A DNA stretch of 6,756 nucleotides, taken from contig CAJGDF010000095.1 in the NCBI GenBank assembly GCA_904502105.1, positions 1 to 6,756 on the forward strand. The letters run 5' to 3'. Below, in pieces: positions 1-6,464 of this stretch. The stretch is from an uncultured Clostridia bacterium (lineage in GTDB: Bacteria > Bacillota > Clostridia > Oscillospirales > UBA644). Both the position numbers and the translations under genes were made by a program. The notes under the pieces are model-generated. The model saw only the letters and a list, made by a program, of their open reading frames with translations, was not told where the DNA came from and ran no database searches. Each line of letters begins with the position of its first letter. The first letter of the stretch is position 1.

Positions 1-6
1 GATCAA

Positions 7-360
7 ATGAACAACGAATACACTTGCGACTGCGAAGTTATCCATGAACATACGGTTAACGAGGTGCGTCCGAAAATGCTCGGACAGGATACATATATCG
101 ACCTTGCTTCGTTATACAAAATGTTCGGAGATCCGACCAGATTTAAAATTCTGCATGCACTGGAGCACCATGAGATGTGCGTTTGTGATCTTGCCGCATT
201 ATTGGGGCTGACAAAATCCGCAGTATCTCACCAGTTGAAAGCATTGCGCCTTGCTAACCTCGTTACATACAGAAAAGAAGGGCAGATAGTTTTCTATTCG
301 CTTGCAGATGATCACGTCAAGCAGATAATCGATATGGGGCTTGAGCATATCAACGAGTAA
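7..360 (+). CDS. cadC: CadC/SmtB-type ArsR-family metal-sensing repressor
   Basis: This 117-residue winged-helix protein of the ArsR/SmtB family is expected to repress a metal-efflux operon and release DNA on binding Cd, Pb or Zn. A typical core is visible: 'LYKMFGDPTRFKILHAL' (about 36-52) leads into the ELCVCDLA-like segment 'MCVCDLAALLGLTKSAVSHQLKAL' region (57-80), the recognition helix, and a beta wing 'YRKEGQIVFYSL' (88-99). Cys7, Cys9, Cys58 and Cys60 resemble the N-terminal/alpha-3 cysteine site of staphylococcal CadC (Cys7, Cys11, Cys58, Cys60 there). Asp101, His103, His114 and Glu117 match the alpha-5 site spacing of SmtB and CadC. The CadC-like numbering supports the ATG at 7. The ribosome site and promoter lie off the left edge, so an upstream start cannot be excluded. 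The next gene is a CPC-type ATPase, its probable target. The family call is firm; the exact metal is inferred. Confidence 0.93.
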   Translation: MNNEYTCDCEVIHEHTVNEVRPKMLGQDTYIDLASLYKMFGDPTRFKILHALEHHEMCVCDLAALLGLTKSAVSHQLKALRLANLVTYRKEGQIVFYSLADDHVKQIIDMGLEHINE

Positions 361-363
361 ATC

Positions 364-394
364 AAAAAATAGGAACTCATGTTCCTGTTTTTTT
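364..394 (+). terminator. Intercistronic hairpin with A/T-tract extension (terminator or attenuator candidate)
   Basis: Just after the repressor stop codon, AGGAAC (371-376) pairs perfectly with GTTCCT (381-386) around a TCAT loop. A T-G wobble and a run of six A (364-369) facing T residues (388-393) extend the stem. A T tract of seven (388-394) follows. This has the form of a modest, possibly bidirectional intrinsic terminator. It sits inside what should be a repressor-ATPase operon, so it may allow partial read-through or processing rather than full termination. The stem core has only three G-C pairs, so strength is uncertain. Confidence 0.5.
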
Positions 395-431
395 CAACAT
401 ACAGTTGAACGATTGAACAACCATAAAATAG

Positions 432-437
432 AGGGAG
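432..437 (+). promoter_or_regulatory. Ribosome binding site deciding the ATPase start
   Basis: AGGGAG at 432-437 lies 5 bases before the ATG at 443. It supports this start over an in-frame upstream ATG at 341, which overlaps the repressor gene and would add 34 residues with no resemblance to P-type ATPases. Confidence 0.8.
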
Positions 438-442
438 CGTAT

Positions 443-2533
443 ATGAAAAAAACATTTATCTTAAAAGGCCTCGACTGTCCGCACTGCTCGGGGGTTATTG
501 AAAAGGAAGTCGGAAAGTTTGAGGGAGTTTCTTCATCAACCGTTGATCTGATGAAACAGACTTTAACCGTTGAAGCTGAAGAAAGCGCAATTAGCACCCT
601 TTTTGAAAGAATAGAGAAAACTGTTCACAGCCACGAACCCGATGTTGAGGTTTATGAAAAAGAAGAGGAAAAGAAACAAGAAACCGACACCGAAAGTAAA
701 AAAACCGCAATCAAAATAGCAGTCGGCGCGGTTTTATTTGGCGCGGCAATCATTATCGGTGAGATCATAAAATTACCTTTGCCTGTTTATCTTGCAGTAT
801 TGATAGTTTCCTACATAATTCTCGGCGGAGACATAATTCTCAAAGCGATAAAAAACATAATCAAGGGCAGAGTTTTTGATGAAAACTTTCTGATGAGCAT
901 ATCCACTGTCGGCGCATTTGTTATAGGTGAATATCCTGAGGCTGTGGCAGTTATGCTGTTTTATCAGATAGGTGAATTTTTCCAAAGCCTTGCGGTAAGA
1001 CGTTCACGTAAATCTATAAGTGAATTAATGGACATCAAGCCTGATCGGGCAACAGTTATAAGACACGGCAAAGCTTTAACCGTACATCCCGAAAATGTTA
1101 AAATCGGTGAAACGATAACAGTAAAACCCGGAGAAAAGATACCTCTTGACGGTATTGTAACAGACGGTGTTTCAATGCTCGATACGAAAGCATTGACGGG
1201 CGAATCTGTCCCAAAATCCGTAAAAACAGGAGATGAGGTCCTCTCGGGAAGCATCAATTTAAACGGTATATTGACTGTTAAAACAGAAAAAACATACGGA
1301 GAATCAACTGTATCAAAAATCATTGAGCTTGTAGAAAATGCATCATCTAAAAAAGCTCCAACCGAAAACTTTATAACTTCTTTCGCAAGATATTACACAC
1401 CTGCAGTAGTTATTTTTGCGGCTTTGCTCGCAATAATTCCGCCGCTTTTCTTCAACGGAGCATGGACTGATTGGCTTCACCGAGGATTTGTTTTCCTTGT
1501 AATATCCTGTCCGTGCGCACTTGTTATATCTATCCCACTCGCATTTTTCGGAGGTATAGGAGCAGCATCGCGTCGCGGAATTCTTGTTAAAGGCGGAAAC
1601 TATCTTGAAGCGTTAAACAAAGCAGATACCGTTGTTTTTGATAAAACCGGAACCTTGACAAAAGGCGTATTCAAAGTTTCAAAAGTAATCACAGCAGACG
1701 GAATAACAGAAACCGGTCTTCTCGAAATAGCCGCGAAAGCCGAGATAATGTCCAACCACCCTATTGCAAAATCGATATGCGAAAGTTGCAAAACCGATAA
1801 TTCGGAGGTCACATCTTTTGAAGAGATTTCGGGGTTCGGAATAAAAGCAACAATTAAAGATGCAATAGTTTTTGTCGGCAACGAAAAGTTAATGCAAAGC
1901 GAAAACATAGAATTTGTTGAATGCACTGAGTTTGGAACAAAAGTTTATGTTGCACATAACGGGAAATATCTCGGATGCATAATTATCTCGGATGAGATAA
2001 AAGAAGACAGCAAAAAAGCCGTTTCGGACCTCAAAAAAACAGGCATAAAAAGAACCGTTATGCTGACGGGAGACAATGACAGCACCGCCTTTGCAATAGC
2101 CGAACAGTTGAACATCGATGAATACCATGCAAATCTTTTACCCGATAAAAAAGTGGAGCTCTTAGAAAAGCTTTGCACTGAAAATAAAACAAACGGTAAA
2201 GTTATTTTTGTCGGAGACGGAATAAATGATGCCCCTGTTCTCGCAAGATCTGATATAGGTGTTGCCATGGGCGGAATAGGCTCAGATGCAGCAATTGAGG
2301 CGGCAGATGTCGTTATTATGACAGACGAACCTTCGAAAATAACAGAGTCTTTAAAAATAGCGAAGCAGACAAAAGCCATCGTTATTCAAAATATCCTTAT
2401 CTCATTTATAATCAAGGGTATTTTCCTCCTCTTGGGTGCACTCGGATATGCGAGCATGTGGCAGGCGGTGTTCGGAGACGTGGGAGTGGCACTGATAGCT
2501 GTTCTGAACTCGATGAGATTGATAAAAAAATAA
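443..2533 (+). CDS. cadA: P1B-type heavy-metal exporting ATPase (Cd/Zn/Pb, CadA/ZntA type)
   Basis: This 696-residue inner-membrane ATP-driven pump is predicted to export Cd2+, Zn2+ or Pb2+. Visible features in order are: one N-terminal heavy-metal-associated domain with GLDCPHC (residues 9-15, Cys12 and Cys15); a charged linker rich in Glu and Lys (about 71-87); four membrane helices between about 88 and 184; the actuator-loop TGES (252-255); a helix pair at about 319-372 carrying the CPC metal motif (356-358); the phosphorylation motif DKTGTLT with Asp400; the P1B signature His-Pro (439-440); GDGINDAP (591-598); and two last helices (about 646-692) with Asp679 in FGDVGVALIAVLNSMRL, matching the conserved Asp of ZntA/CadA pumps. 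CPC plus this Asp favours divalent Zn/Cd/Pb over Cu+. The length is slightly below the usual ~730. It lies 82 bp after the ArsR-type repressor, presumably its regulator, and is followed by a strong terminator. The family call is very firm; metal preference is inferred. Confidence 0.95.
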   Translation: MKKTFILKGLDCPHCSGVIEKEVGKFEGVSSSTVDLMKQTLTVEAEESAISTLFERIEKTVHSHEPDVEVYEKEEEKKQETDTESKKTAIKIAVGAVLFGAAIIIGEIIKLPLPVYLAVLIVSYIILGGDIILKAIKNIIKGRVFDENFLMSISTVGAFVIGEYPEAVAVMLFYQIGEFFQSLAVRRSRKSISELMDIKPDRATVIRHGKALTVHPENVKIGETITVKPGEKIPLDGIVTDGVSMLDTKALTGESVPKSVKTGDEVLSGSINLNGILTVKTEKTYGESTVSKIIELVENASSKKAPTENFITSFARYYTPAVVIFAALLAIIPPLFFNGAWTDWLHRGFVFLVISCPCALVISIPLAFFGGIGAASRRGILVKGGNYLEALNKADTVVFDKTGTLTKGVFKVSKVITADGITETGLLEIAAKAEIMSNHPIAKSICESCKTDNSEVTSFEEISGFGIKATIKDAIVFVGNEKLMQSENIEFVECTEFGTKVYVAHNGKYLGCIIISDEIKEDSKKAVSDLKKTGIKRTVMLTGDNDSTAFAIAEQLNIDEYHANLLPDKKVELLEKLCTENKTNGKVIFVGDGINDAPVLARSDIGVAMGGIGSDAAIEAADVVIMTDEPSKITESLKIAKQTKAIVIQNILISFIIKGIFLLLGALGYASMWQAVFGDVGVALIAVLNSMRLIKK

Positions 2534-2539
2534 TTTACA

Positions 2540-2572
2540 GGCGGCAAGCAAAAACTTGTCGCCATTTAATTT
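2540..2572 (+). terminator. Intrinsic terminator after the metal-ATPase gene
   Basis: GGCGGCAAG (2540-2548) pairs with CTTGTCGCC (2555-2563) around a CAAAAA loop. This gives a 9-bp stem with one G-T wobble, followed by the T-rich ATTTAATTT tail. It begins 6 bases after the ATPase stop codon. It separates the metal unit from the glycosidase operon, whose own promoter follows. Confidence 0.75.
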
Positions 2573-2593
2573 ACAATAAAATTCAAAAACATA

Positions 2594-2622
2594 TTGACAA
2601 AAATAAACAGAAAGTATATAAT
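2594..2622 (+). promoter_or_regulatory. Consensus sigma-A/sigma-70 promoter for the glycosidase operon
   Basis: A perfect -35 box TTGACA (2594-2599) and a perfect -10 box TATAAT (2617-2622) are separated by exactly 17 bp, which places the transcript start near 2629. Two more TATAAT hexamers follow at 2626-2631 and 2644-2649 without good -35 partners at the right distance. The region is strongly AT-rich. The leader to the ATG at 2684 would be about 55 nt, with no riboswitch-like fold that I can recognise. Confidence 0.85.
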
Positions 2623-2649
2623 AAATATAATGTGAAATTTTTCTATAAT

Positions 2650-2664
2650 TTTACGAATAGTAAA
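2650..2664. promoter_or_regulatory. Small palindrome TTTAC-N5-GTAAA near the transcript start (possible operator)
   Basis: TTTAC (2650-2654) and GTAAA (2660-2664) form a 5-bp perfect inverted repeat around GAATA. It lies about 20-35 bases downstream of the predicted start of the glycosidase transcript and just before the GGAG ribosome site (2670-2673). Position fits a repressor site or a weak leader hairpin. In such AT-rich DNA a repeat this short can be chance, and no regulator gene for it is present here. Confidence 0.25.
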
Positions 2665-2683
2665 TTGACGGAGTGATAGGTAC

Positions 2684-4270
2684 ATGGATATCAGATCCCC
2701 CGATACTATTACTGTTTTGACTGAAACGGATTCATACAAACAATATTTTTCCGATGACCTTAGAATTAATGATATAGGTTTATTTTTTGATATAAAAAAC
2801 GGTGAGTTAAATGTTAAAATAACAGCAGATCAAACTCCATTAAAATATCTGCGTTTACGTTGGAATTTCCAAAAAGATGAAAAGAGAAAAGAACCTATCA
2901 AAATCTTCGGTGACACATACGACAGATTCAGTGCAGATGCACGTTGGGCAGGTATTGAACCTGCAAGACCGATGCCGTGGTACATGCTCGTATCGAATGG
3001 CTCCGACTCTGTCAGAAATTCAATCGGAAGATTTACAGAGGGTTTCGGTGTAAAGGTACAGTGCAACGCTTTTATATATTGGAAATATGACGAAGGCGGG
3101 TTTACACTGACAGCTGATATCCGCAATGGCGGCATGGGTGTTATTCTCGAAAACAGGATACTTGATGTTTGTACAATTCTTTTTGAAGAATACCGTGATA
3201 TGTCGGCATTCGAAGCAGGCAGAGAATTCTGCCGCAGGATGTGCCCAACCAACACATTGGCAGACCATAAAATTTATGGTTCAAACAACTGGTATTACGC
3301 ATACGGCGAAAGTTCACGAGAAGAGATCATCAGTGATACGGAAATCGTTTCCGATCAATGTGCCGGACTTGAAAATATCCCGTATATGGTAATTGATGAC
3401 GGATGGCAGAAGCACCGTGTTGATGCACCTTGGGAAAGCAACGAAAAATTCGGAGATATGAAATCTCTTGCCGATGAAATGAAAAAGAGAAATGTTCGTC
3501 CAGGTATTTGGGTAAGATACCTTGCAAATACATACAAAGAGATTCCCGAGGTTAAGCCCGAATGGGGTATGCAGCGTGCAGCTGATGCAATAATTCTTGA
3601 CCCGTCACATCCCGAGGTTCTCGATTATATAAGACGTGTAACTCGAAAAATAGTTGATTGGGGTTTTGAACTCATAAAGCACGACTATTCCTCTTTTGAT
3701 TTTACGGGCGCATTTGAATATAAAGACGAGTTCACAAAAGACGGTTGGCATTTTTACGATAAGACAAAAACAACCGCTGAAGTAATAATTAAATTTTATC
3801 AAACAATAAAAGAGGCTGCAGGCGAAAACTGTATCATACTTGGATGCAACACAGTAAGCCATCTTTGTGCAGGTATGTACGAAGTAAACAGAACAGGAAA
3901 TGACACAAGCGGCTTTGAGTGGGCGAAAACAAGAATGTGCGGTGTTAACGCTCTTGCATTCAGACTTATTCAAAACGGCATATTTTATATGGCTGATGCG
4001 GATTGCGTGGGTATTACAGGCGCTATTCCCTGGGAGCTTAACAGAATGTGGCTCGATATCCTTGCAAGAAGCGGTTCCCCGTTGTTTGTTTCCTGTAAAC
4101 CGGGCGTATTAAACGATAACGAGATAGCAGAGCTTAAAGAAGCCTGGAGAATAAACTCTGTTCAAGAAAACGAATGCAGACCGCTTGACTGGATGGAAAA
4201 TCAATATCCCGCATATTGGCTTATTGATGGAGAAGAAGTATTTTACGATTGGTTTAAAGACGAAAAATAA
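2684..4270 (+). CDS. GH36-like alpha-galactosidase-type glycosidase, copy 1
   Basis: This 528-residue protein has no signal peptide or membrane segment, so it is probably cytoplasmic and acts on imported alpha-galactosides such as melibiose or raffinose-type sugars. Residues 1 to about 190 look like the beta-sandwich domain that precedes the catalytic barrel in GH36. The TIM barrel starts at 'YGSNNWYYAYG' (198-208). Clan GH-D features are IDDGW (237-241), IKHDYSS (331-337) with Asp334 as the likely nucleophile, GCN (387-389), and RTGND (403-407) with Asp407 as the likely acid/base; the Arg-x3-Asp spacing matches GH27/GH36 enzymes. A conserved ADADCVG (437-443) and PLFVSCKPG (466-474) close the barrel. 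The length is close to compact bacterial GH36 enzymes of about 550 residues and shorter than ~700-residue ones. GGAG at 2670-2673 supports the start. A paralogue follows after 24 bp. Fold and clan are firm; alpha-galactosidase versus alpha-N-acetylgalactosaminidase or another activity is open. Confidence 0.88.
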   Translation: MDIRSPDTITVLTETDSYKQYFSDDLRINDIGLFFDIKNGELNVKITADQTPLKYLRLRWNFQKDEKRKEPIKIFGDTYDRFSADARWAGIEPARPMPWYMLVSNGSDSVRNSIGRFTEGFGVKVQCNAFIYWKYDEGGFTLTADIRNGGMGVILENRILDVCTILFEEYRDMSAFEAGREFCRRMCPTNTLADHKIYGSNNWYYAYGESSREEIISDTEIVSDQCAGLENIPYMVIDDGWQKHRVDAPWESNEKFGDMKSLADEMKKRNVRPGIWVRYLANTYKEIPEVKPEWGMQRAADAIILDPSHPEVLDYIRRVTRKIVDWGFELIKHDYSSFDFTGAFEYKDEFTKDGWHFYDKTKTTAEVIIKFYQTIKEAAGENCIILGCNTVSHLCAGMYEVNRTGNDTSGFEWAKTRMCGVNALAFRLIQNGIFYMADADCVGITGAIPWELNRMWLDILARSGSPLFVSCKPGVLNDNEIAELKEAWRINSVQENECRPLDWMENQYPAYWLIDGEEVFYDWFKDEK

Positions 4271-4278
4271 AAAAAATA

Positions 4279-4286
4279 AAAGGAGA
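4279..4286 (+). promoter_or_regulatory. Near-perfect Shine-Dalgarno for glycosidase copy 2
   Basis: AAAGGAGA lies 8 bases before the ATG at 4295, in the 24-bp gap between the two glycosidase genes. It is a clearly better match to the 16S rRNA tail than the GGAG before copy 1, so copy 2 may be translated more strongly from the shared transcript. Confidence 0.8.
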
Positions 4287-4294
4287 CACCCAAT

Positions 4295-5917
4295 ATGAAT
4301 ATCAGATACCCCGACCATATTACTATCTATACAGAAACAGAAACTTACAAGCAGTCATTTGAGAAAAACATTAAGATCAATGACATTGACCTTTCTTTCG
4401 ATATAGAAAACGACGGTCTCGATGTTAAAGTTACGGCAACCGAAACCCCGATCAGCTATGTTCGTCTTCGTTGGAATTTCACTGCCGACGAAAAACGTAA
4501 GGACGCAATAAAAATACTCGGCGACTCTTTCGAAAGAGGCTACGGTGATCTTCGTTGGGCAGGTATTGAGCCCGAAAGAACAATGCCCTGGTACGTGCTT
4601 GTATCAAACGGCTCAGATGCGGTTGAAGACACTGCAGGCAGACGCACCGAAGGCTTCGGTGTAAAGGTACAGTGCTTCGCATTTGTACAATGGCAGTACG
4701 ACGAAGCCGGTATTTCCATGTGGGCAGACATCAGAAGCGGCGGTATGGGTGTCGTTCTCGGAGGAAAGACACTCGACATCTGTACCGTTGTTTTCGGCGA
4801 CTACAAAGATGTTACGGCATTTAAGGCAGGTCAGGAATTCTGCAAAAAGATGTGCCCTGCAAACAATCTTCCGAAGCATAAGATTTACGGTTCAAACAAC
4901 TGGTATTATGCATACGGTAAAAGCTCACGCGAAGAGATCATCAGCGACACAAAGATCGTTGTTGAACAGTGTAAGGGCATCGAAAATATTCCCTACATGG
5001 TTATTGATGACGGTTGGACGATCTACGGAACAAACGCACCGTGGGAAAGCAACGAAAAATTCGGCGATATGAAGACACTTGCAGATGAAATGAGAAGCAT
5101 GGGCGCACGTCCGGGTATTTGGGTACGCTATCTTACCGACGAACACTTTGCTCTCACTGAAGCAAAGCCCGACTGGTTTATCAAACGCGGCGAAAAATGT
5201 CCCCGTCTTGACCCGACACATCCCGAAGTTCTTGAATATGTAAAAAAAGTTACCAGACGTGTTGTTGATTGGGGATACGAGCTTATCAAGCACGACTATT
5301 CTTCTCACGATATTTCCGGCGGTTTTACAGCGCTTTGTCTGACCGACAGATACGGAACCGAGGGTTGGCATCTTTATGACAGAAGCAAAACAACAGCGCA
5401 GGCAACCGTTGAATTCTACCGCACGGTTAAAGAAGCCGCAGGCGAAGATTGCATTATTATCGGATGCAACACAGTAAGCCATCTTTGCGCAGGCATGTAC
5501 GAGCTTAACAGAACAGGTGACGATACCAGCGGCTTTGACTGGAGCAGAACAAGAAGAATGGGCGTTAACACCCTTGCATTCCGTCTTATCCAGAACGGCA
5601 TCTTCTATATGGCAGACGCAGACTGCGTAGGTATCACGGGAGCAATTTCCTGGGATCTCAACAAAATGTGGCTCGATGTTCTTTCCAAGAGCGGCTCTCC
5701 CCTCTTTGTTTCCTGCAAACCAGGAGTTCTTAACGAATCCGAGCTTGCAGACCTTAAAGAAGCATGGAAAACAAACTCGATTCAGGAAAACGAATGCCGT
5801 CCTCTCGACTGGATGGAAAACCAGTTCCCCGCACGTTGGCTCATCGACGGAGAAGAAGTATACTATAATTGGTACACAGAAGAAGGTATTGACTCCTTTA
5901 AGCCTGTCCGTAAATAA
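4295..5917 (+). CDS. GH36-like alpha-galactosidase-type glycosidase, copy 2
   Basis: This 540-residue paralogue of the preceding gene is about two-thirds identical by a hand count, and about 80% over the last 180 residues. The catalytic pieces are all kept: IDDGW (237-241), IKHDYSS with Asp334 as nucleophile candidate, GCN (390-392), and RTGDD (406-410) with Asp410 as acid/base candidate. It differs most at 242-247 and 281-303, and around 343-356 where it has three extra residues. It also has a 9-residue longer C-terminal tail (GIDSFKPVRK end). These variable stretches are barrel-loop positions that could shape the sugar pocket, so the two enzymes may prefer different substrates. No signal peptide is seen. 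Codons end in C more often than in copy 1 (for example ATC and GAC), and the ribosome site is better, which fits higher expression. It is probably co-transcribed with copy 1 and with the acetyltransferase 25 bp downstream. The exact substrate is not known. Confidence 0.88.
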   Translation: MNIRYPDHITIYTETETYKQSFEKNIKINDIDLSFDIENDGLDVKVTATETPISYVRLRWNFTADEKRKDAIKILGDSFERGYGDLRWAGIEPERTMPWYVLVSNGSDAVEDTAGRRTEGFGVKVQCFAFVQWQYDEAGISMWADIRSGGMGVVLGGKTLDICTVVFGDYKDVTAFKAGQEFCKKMCPANNLPKHKIYGSNNWYYAYGKSSREEIISDTKIVVEQCKGIENIPYMVIDDGWTIYGTNAPWESNEKFGDMKTLADEMRSMGARPGIWVRYLTDEHFALTEAKPDWFIKRGEKCPRLDPTHPEVLEYVKKVTRRVVDWGYELIKHDYSSHDISGGFTALCLTDRYGTEGWHLYDRSKTTAQATVEFYRTVKEAAGEDCIIIGCNTVSHLCAGMYELNRTGDDTSGFDWSRTRRMGVNTLAFRLIQNGIFYMADADCVGITGAISWDLNKMWLDVLSKSGSPLFVSCKPGVLNESELADLKEAWKTNSIQENECRPLDWMENQFPARWLIDGEEVYYNWYTEEGIDSFKPVRK

Positions 5918-5942
5918 TTCAACAAACGAAAGAGAAAAACAG

Positions 5943-6389
5943 ATGAATACTGTTGTAAAAAAATTCTGTGAACTGACTGTTGACGAGCTTTACAAAATCC
6001 TGCAGCTTCGCGTTGATGTTTTTGTTGTTGAACAAAACTGTCCGTATCACGAAATAGACGATTTTGATCAGATGTCATATCACGCTTATATAGAAGACAA
6101 CGGAGATATAGTTGCATATATCAGAGTTTTACCTGAAAATACGAAATTCAAGGAAATATCTGTAGGACGTGTTATTTCATCAAAAGCAAAACGCGGATCA
6201 GGACTTGGAATGGCGATATTAAAAGTAGGTATCGCAATTGCCGAAGAAAAGTTCGGGGCTAAAGAAATACGTATTGAGGCTCAGACTTACGCCCGTGAAT
6301 TTTATGAAAAAGCGGGATTTGTGAAGGATTCCGACGAATTTTTGGAAGACGGAATACCTCATATCGAGATGATTCGAAGAAAGTCGTGA
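5943..6389 (+). CDS. elaA: ElaA-type GNAT acetyltransferase
   Basis: This 148-residue GNAT-fold protein is predicted to transfer acetyl from acetyl-CoA to an amine; the ElaA substrate is not well established. The ElaA-like signature LQLRVDVFVVEQNCPYHEIDDFDQ spans residues 20-43 (key part RVDVFVVEQNCPY). The acetyl-CoA loop follows the R/Q-x-x-G-x-G/A rule at RGSGLG (84-89). A C-terminal 'AREFYEKAGF' (117-126) is the usual GNAT Tyr/Gly motif before the last strands. Length fits the family (about 150). The ATG at 5943 was chosen because ElaA homology begins soon after it. A longer in-frame reading from 5676 would lie wholly within the glycosidase gene in another frame. The ribosome site is weak (GAAAGAG upstream). 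The 25-bp gap to the glycosidase suggests co-transcription, though a functional link is not obvious. Confidence 0.88.
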   Translation: MNTVVKKFCELTVDELYKILQLRVDVFVVEQNCPYHEIDDFDQMSYHAYIEDNGDIVAYIRVLPENTKFKEISVGRVISSKAKRGSGLGMAILKVGIAIAEEKFGAKEIRIEAQTYAREFYEKAGFVKDSDEFLEDGIPHIEMIRRKS

Positions 6390-6403
6390 GTTGTTCACAT
6401 TTT
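6386..6403 (+). terminator. Weak terminator candidate at the end of the acetyltransferase gene
   Basis: GTGAG (6386-6390) pairs with TTCAC (6394-6398) around TTG, with one G-T wobble, and is followed by ATTTTT. The stem is only 5 bp and overlaps the stop codon. It is a poor terminator by itself. A second AT-rich hairpin (GATTGA 6418-6423 with TCAATT 6429-6434, then TTTT) lies just downstream and overlaps the next promoter. Together they might end the glycosidase operon transcript. Confidence 0.3.
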
Positions 6404-6419
6404 TCTCAATTTTTAGAGA

Positions 6420-6448
6420 TTGACAAAATCAATTTTTTCGGTTATAAT
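6420..6448 (+). promoter_or_regulatory. Consensus sigma-A/sigma-70 promoter for pflB
   Basis: A perfect TTGACA (6420-6425) and a perfect TATAAT (6443-6448) with 17-bp spacing predict a transcript start near 6455. That is about 10 nt before the first paired base of the riboswitch. This leaves a leader of about 150 nt before the start codon. The promoter shape is identical to the one before the glycosidase operon, so control of pflB is likely exerted mainly at the leader. Confidence 0.88.
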
Positions 6449-6464
6449 GAACTCAAAGTTACAG

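Noticed and set aside
371..386. Metal-repressor operator (12-2-12 ArsR/SmtB type)
   Set aside because: The palindrome AGGAAC-N4-GTTCCT does not resemble the AT-rich CadC/SmtB operator form and is followed by a T tract, so a transcript hairpin is the better reading. The true operator is probably left of the window.
341..442. Upstream extension of the ATPase reading frame to an ATG at 341
   Set aside because: It overlaps the repressor gene, has no ribosome site, runs through the hairpin, and adds 34 residues unlike any P-type ATPase N terminus. The ATG at 443 has AGGGAG before it and begins directly at the metal-binding domain.
361..442. Separate promoter for the ATPase gene
   Set aside because: TTGAAC-like hexamers at 405-410 and 413-418 have no -10 box at 16-18 bp. 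The TAAAAT at 424-429 is too close.
2458..2676. 72-codon open frame across the ATPase end and the next promoter
   Set aside because: It starts inside the ATPase gene in another frame, runs through a terminator and a consensus promoter, has no ribosome site, and shows low-complexity AT-driven residues.
4925..5482. 185-codon minus-strand open frame opposite glycosidase copy 2
   Set aside because: It is antisense to a strongly conserved coding region, and a similar shadow occurs opposite copy 1 (3605-3973) at the matching place. No domain, ribosome site or promoter supports it.
5676..5942. Longer N terminus for the acetyltransferase
   Set aside because: The first 89 codons lie wholly or mostly within the second glycosidase gene in a different frame and look like a shadow. 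ElaA homology begins after the ATG at 5943.
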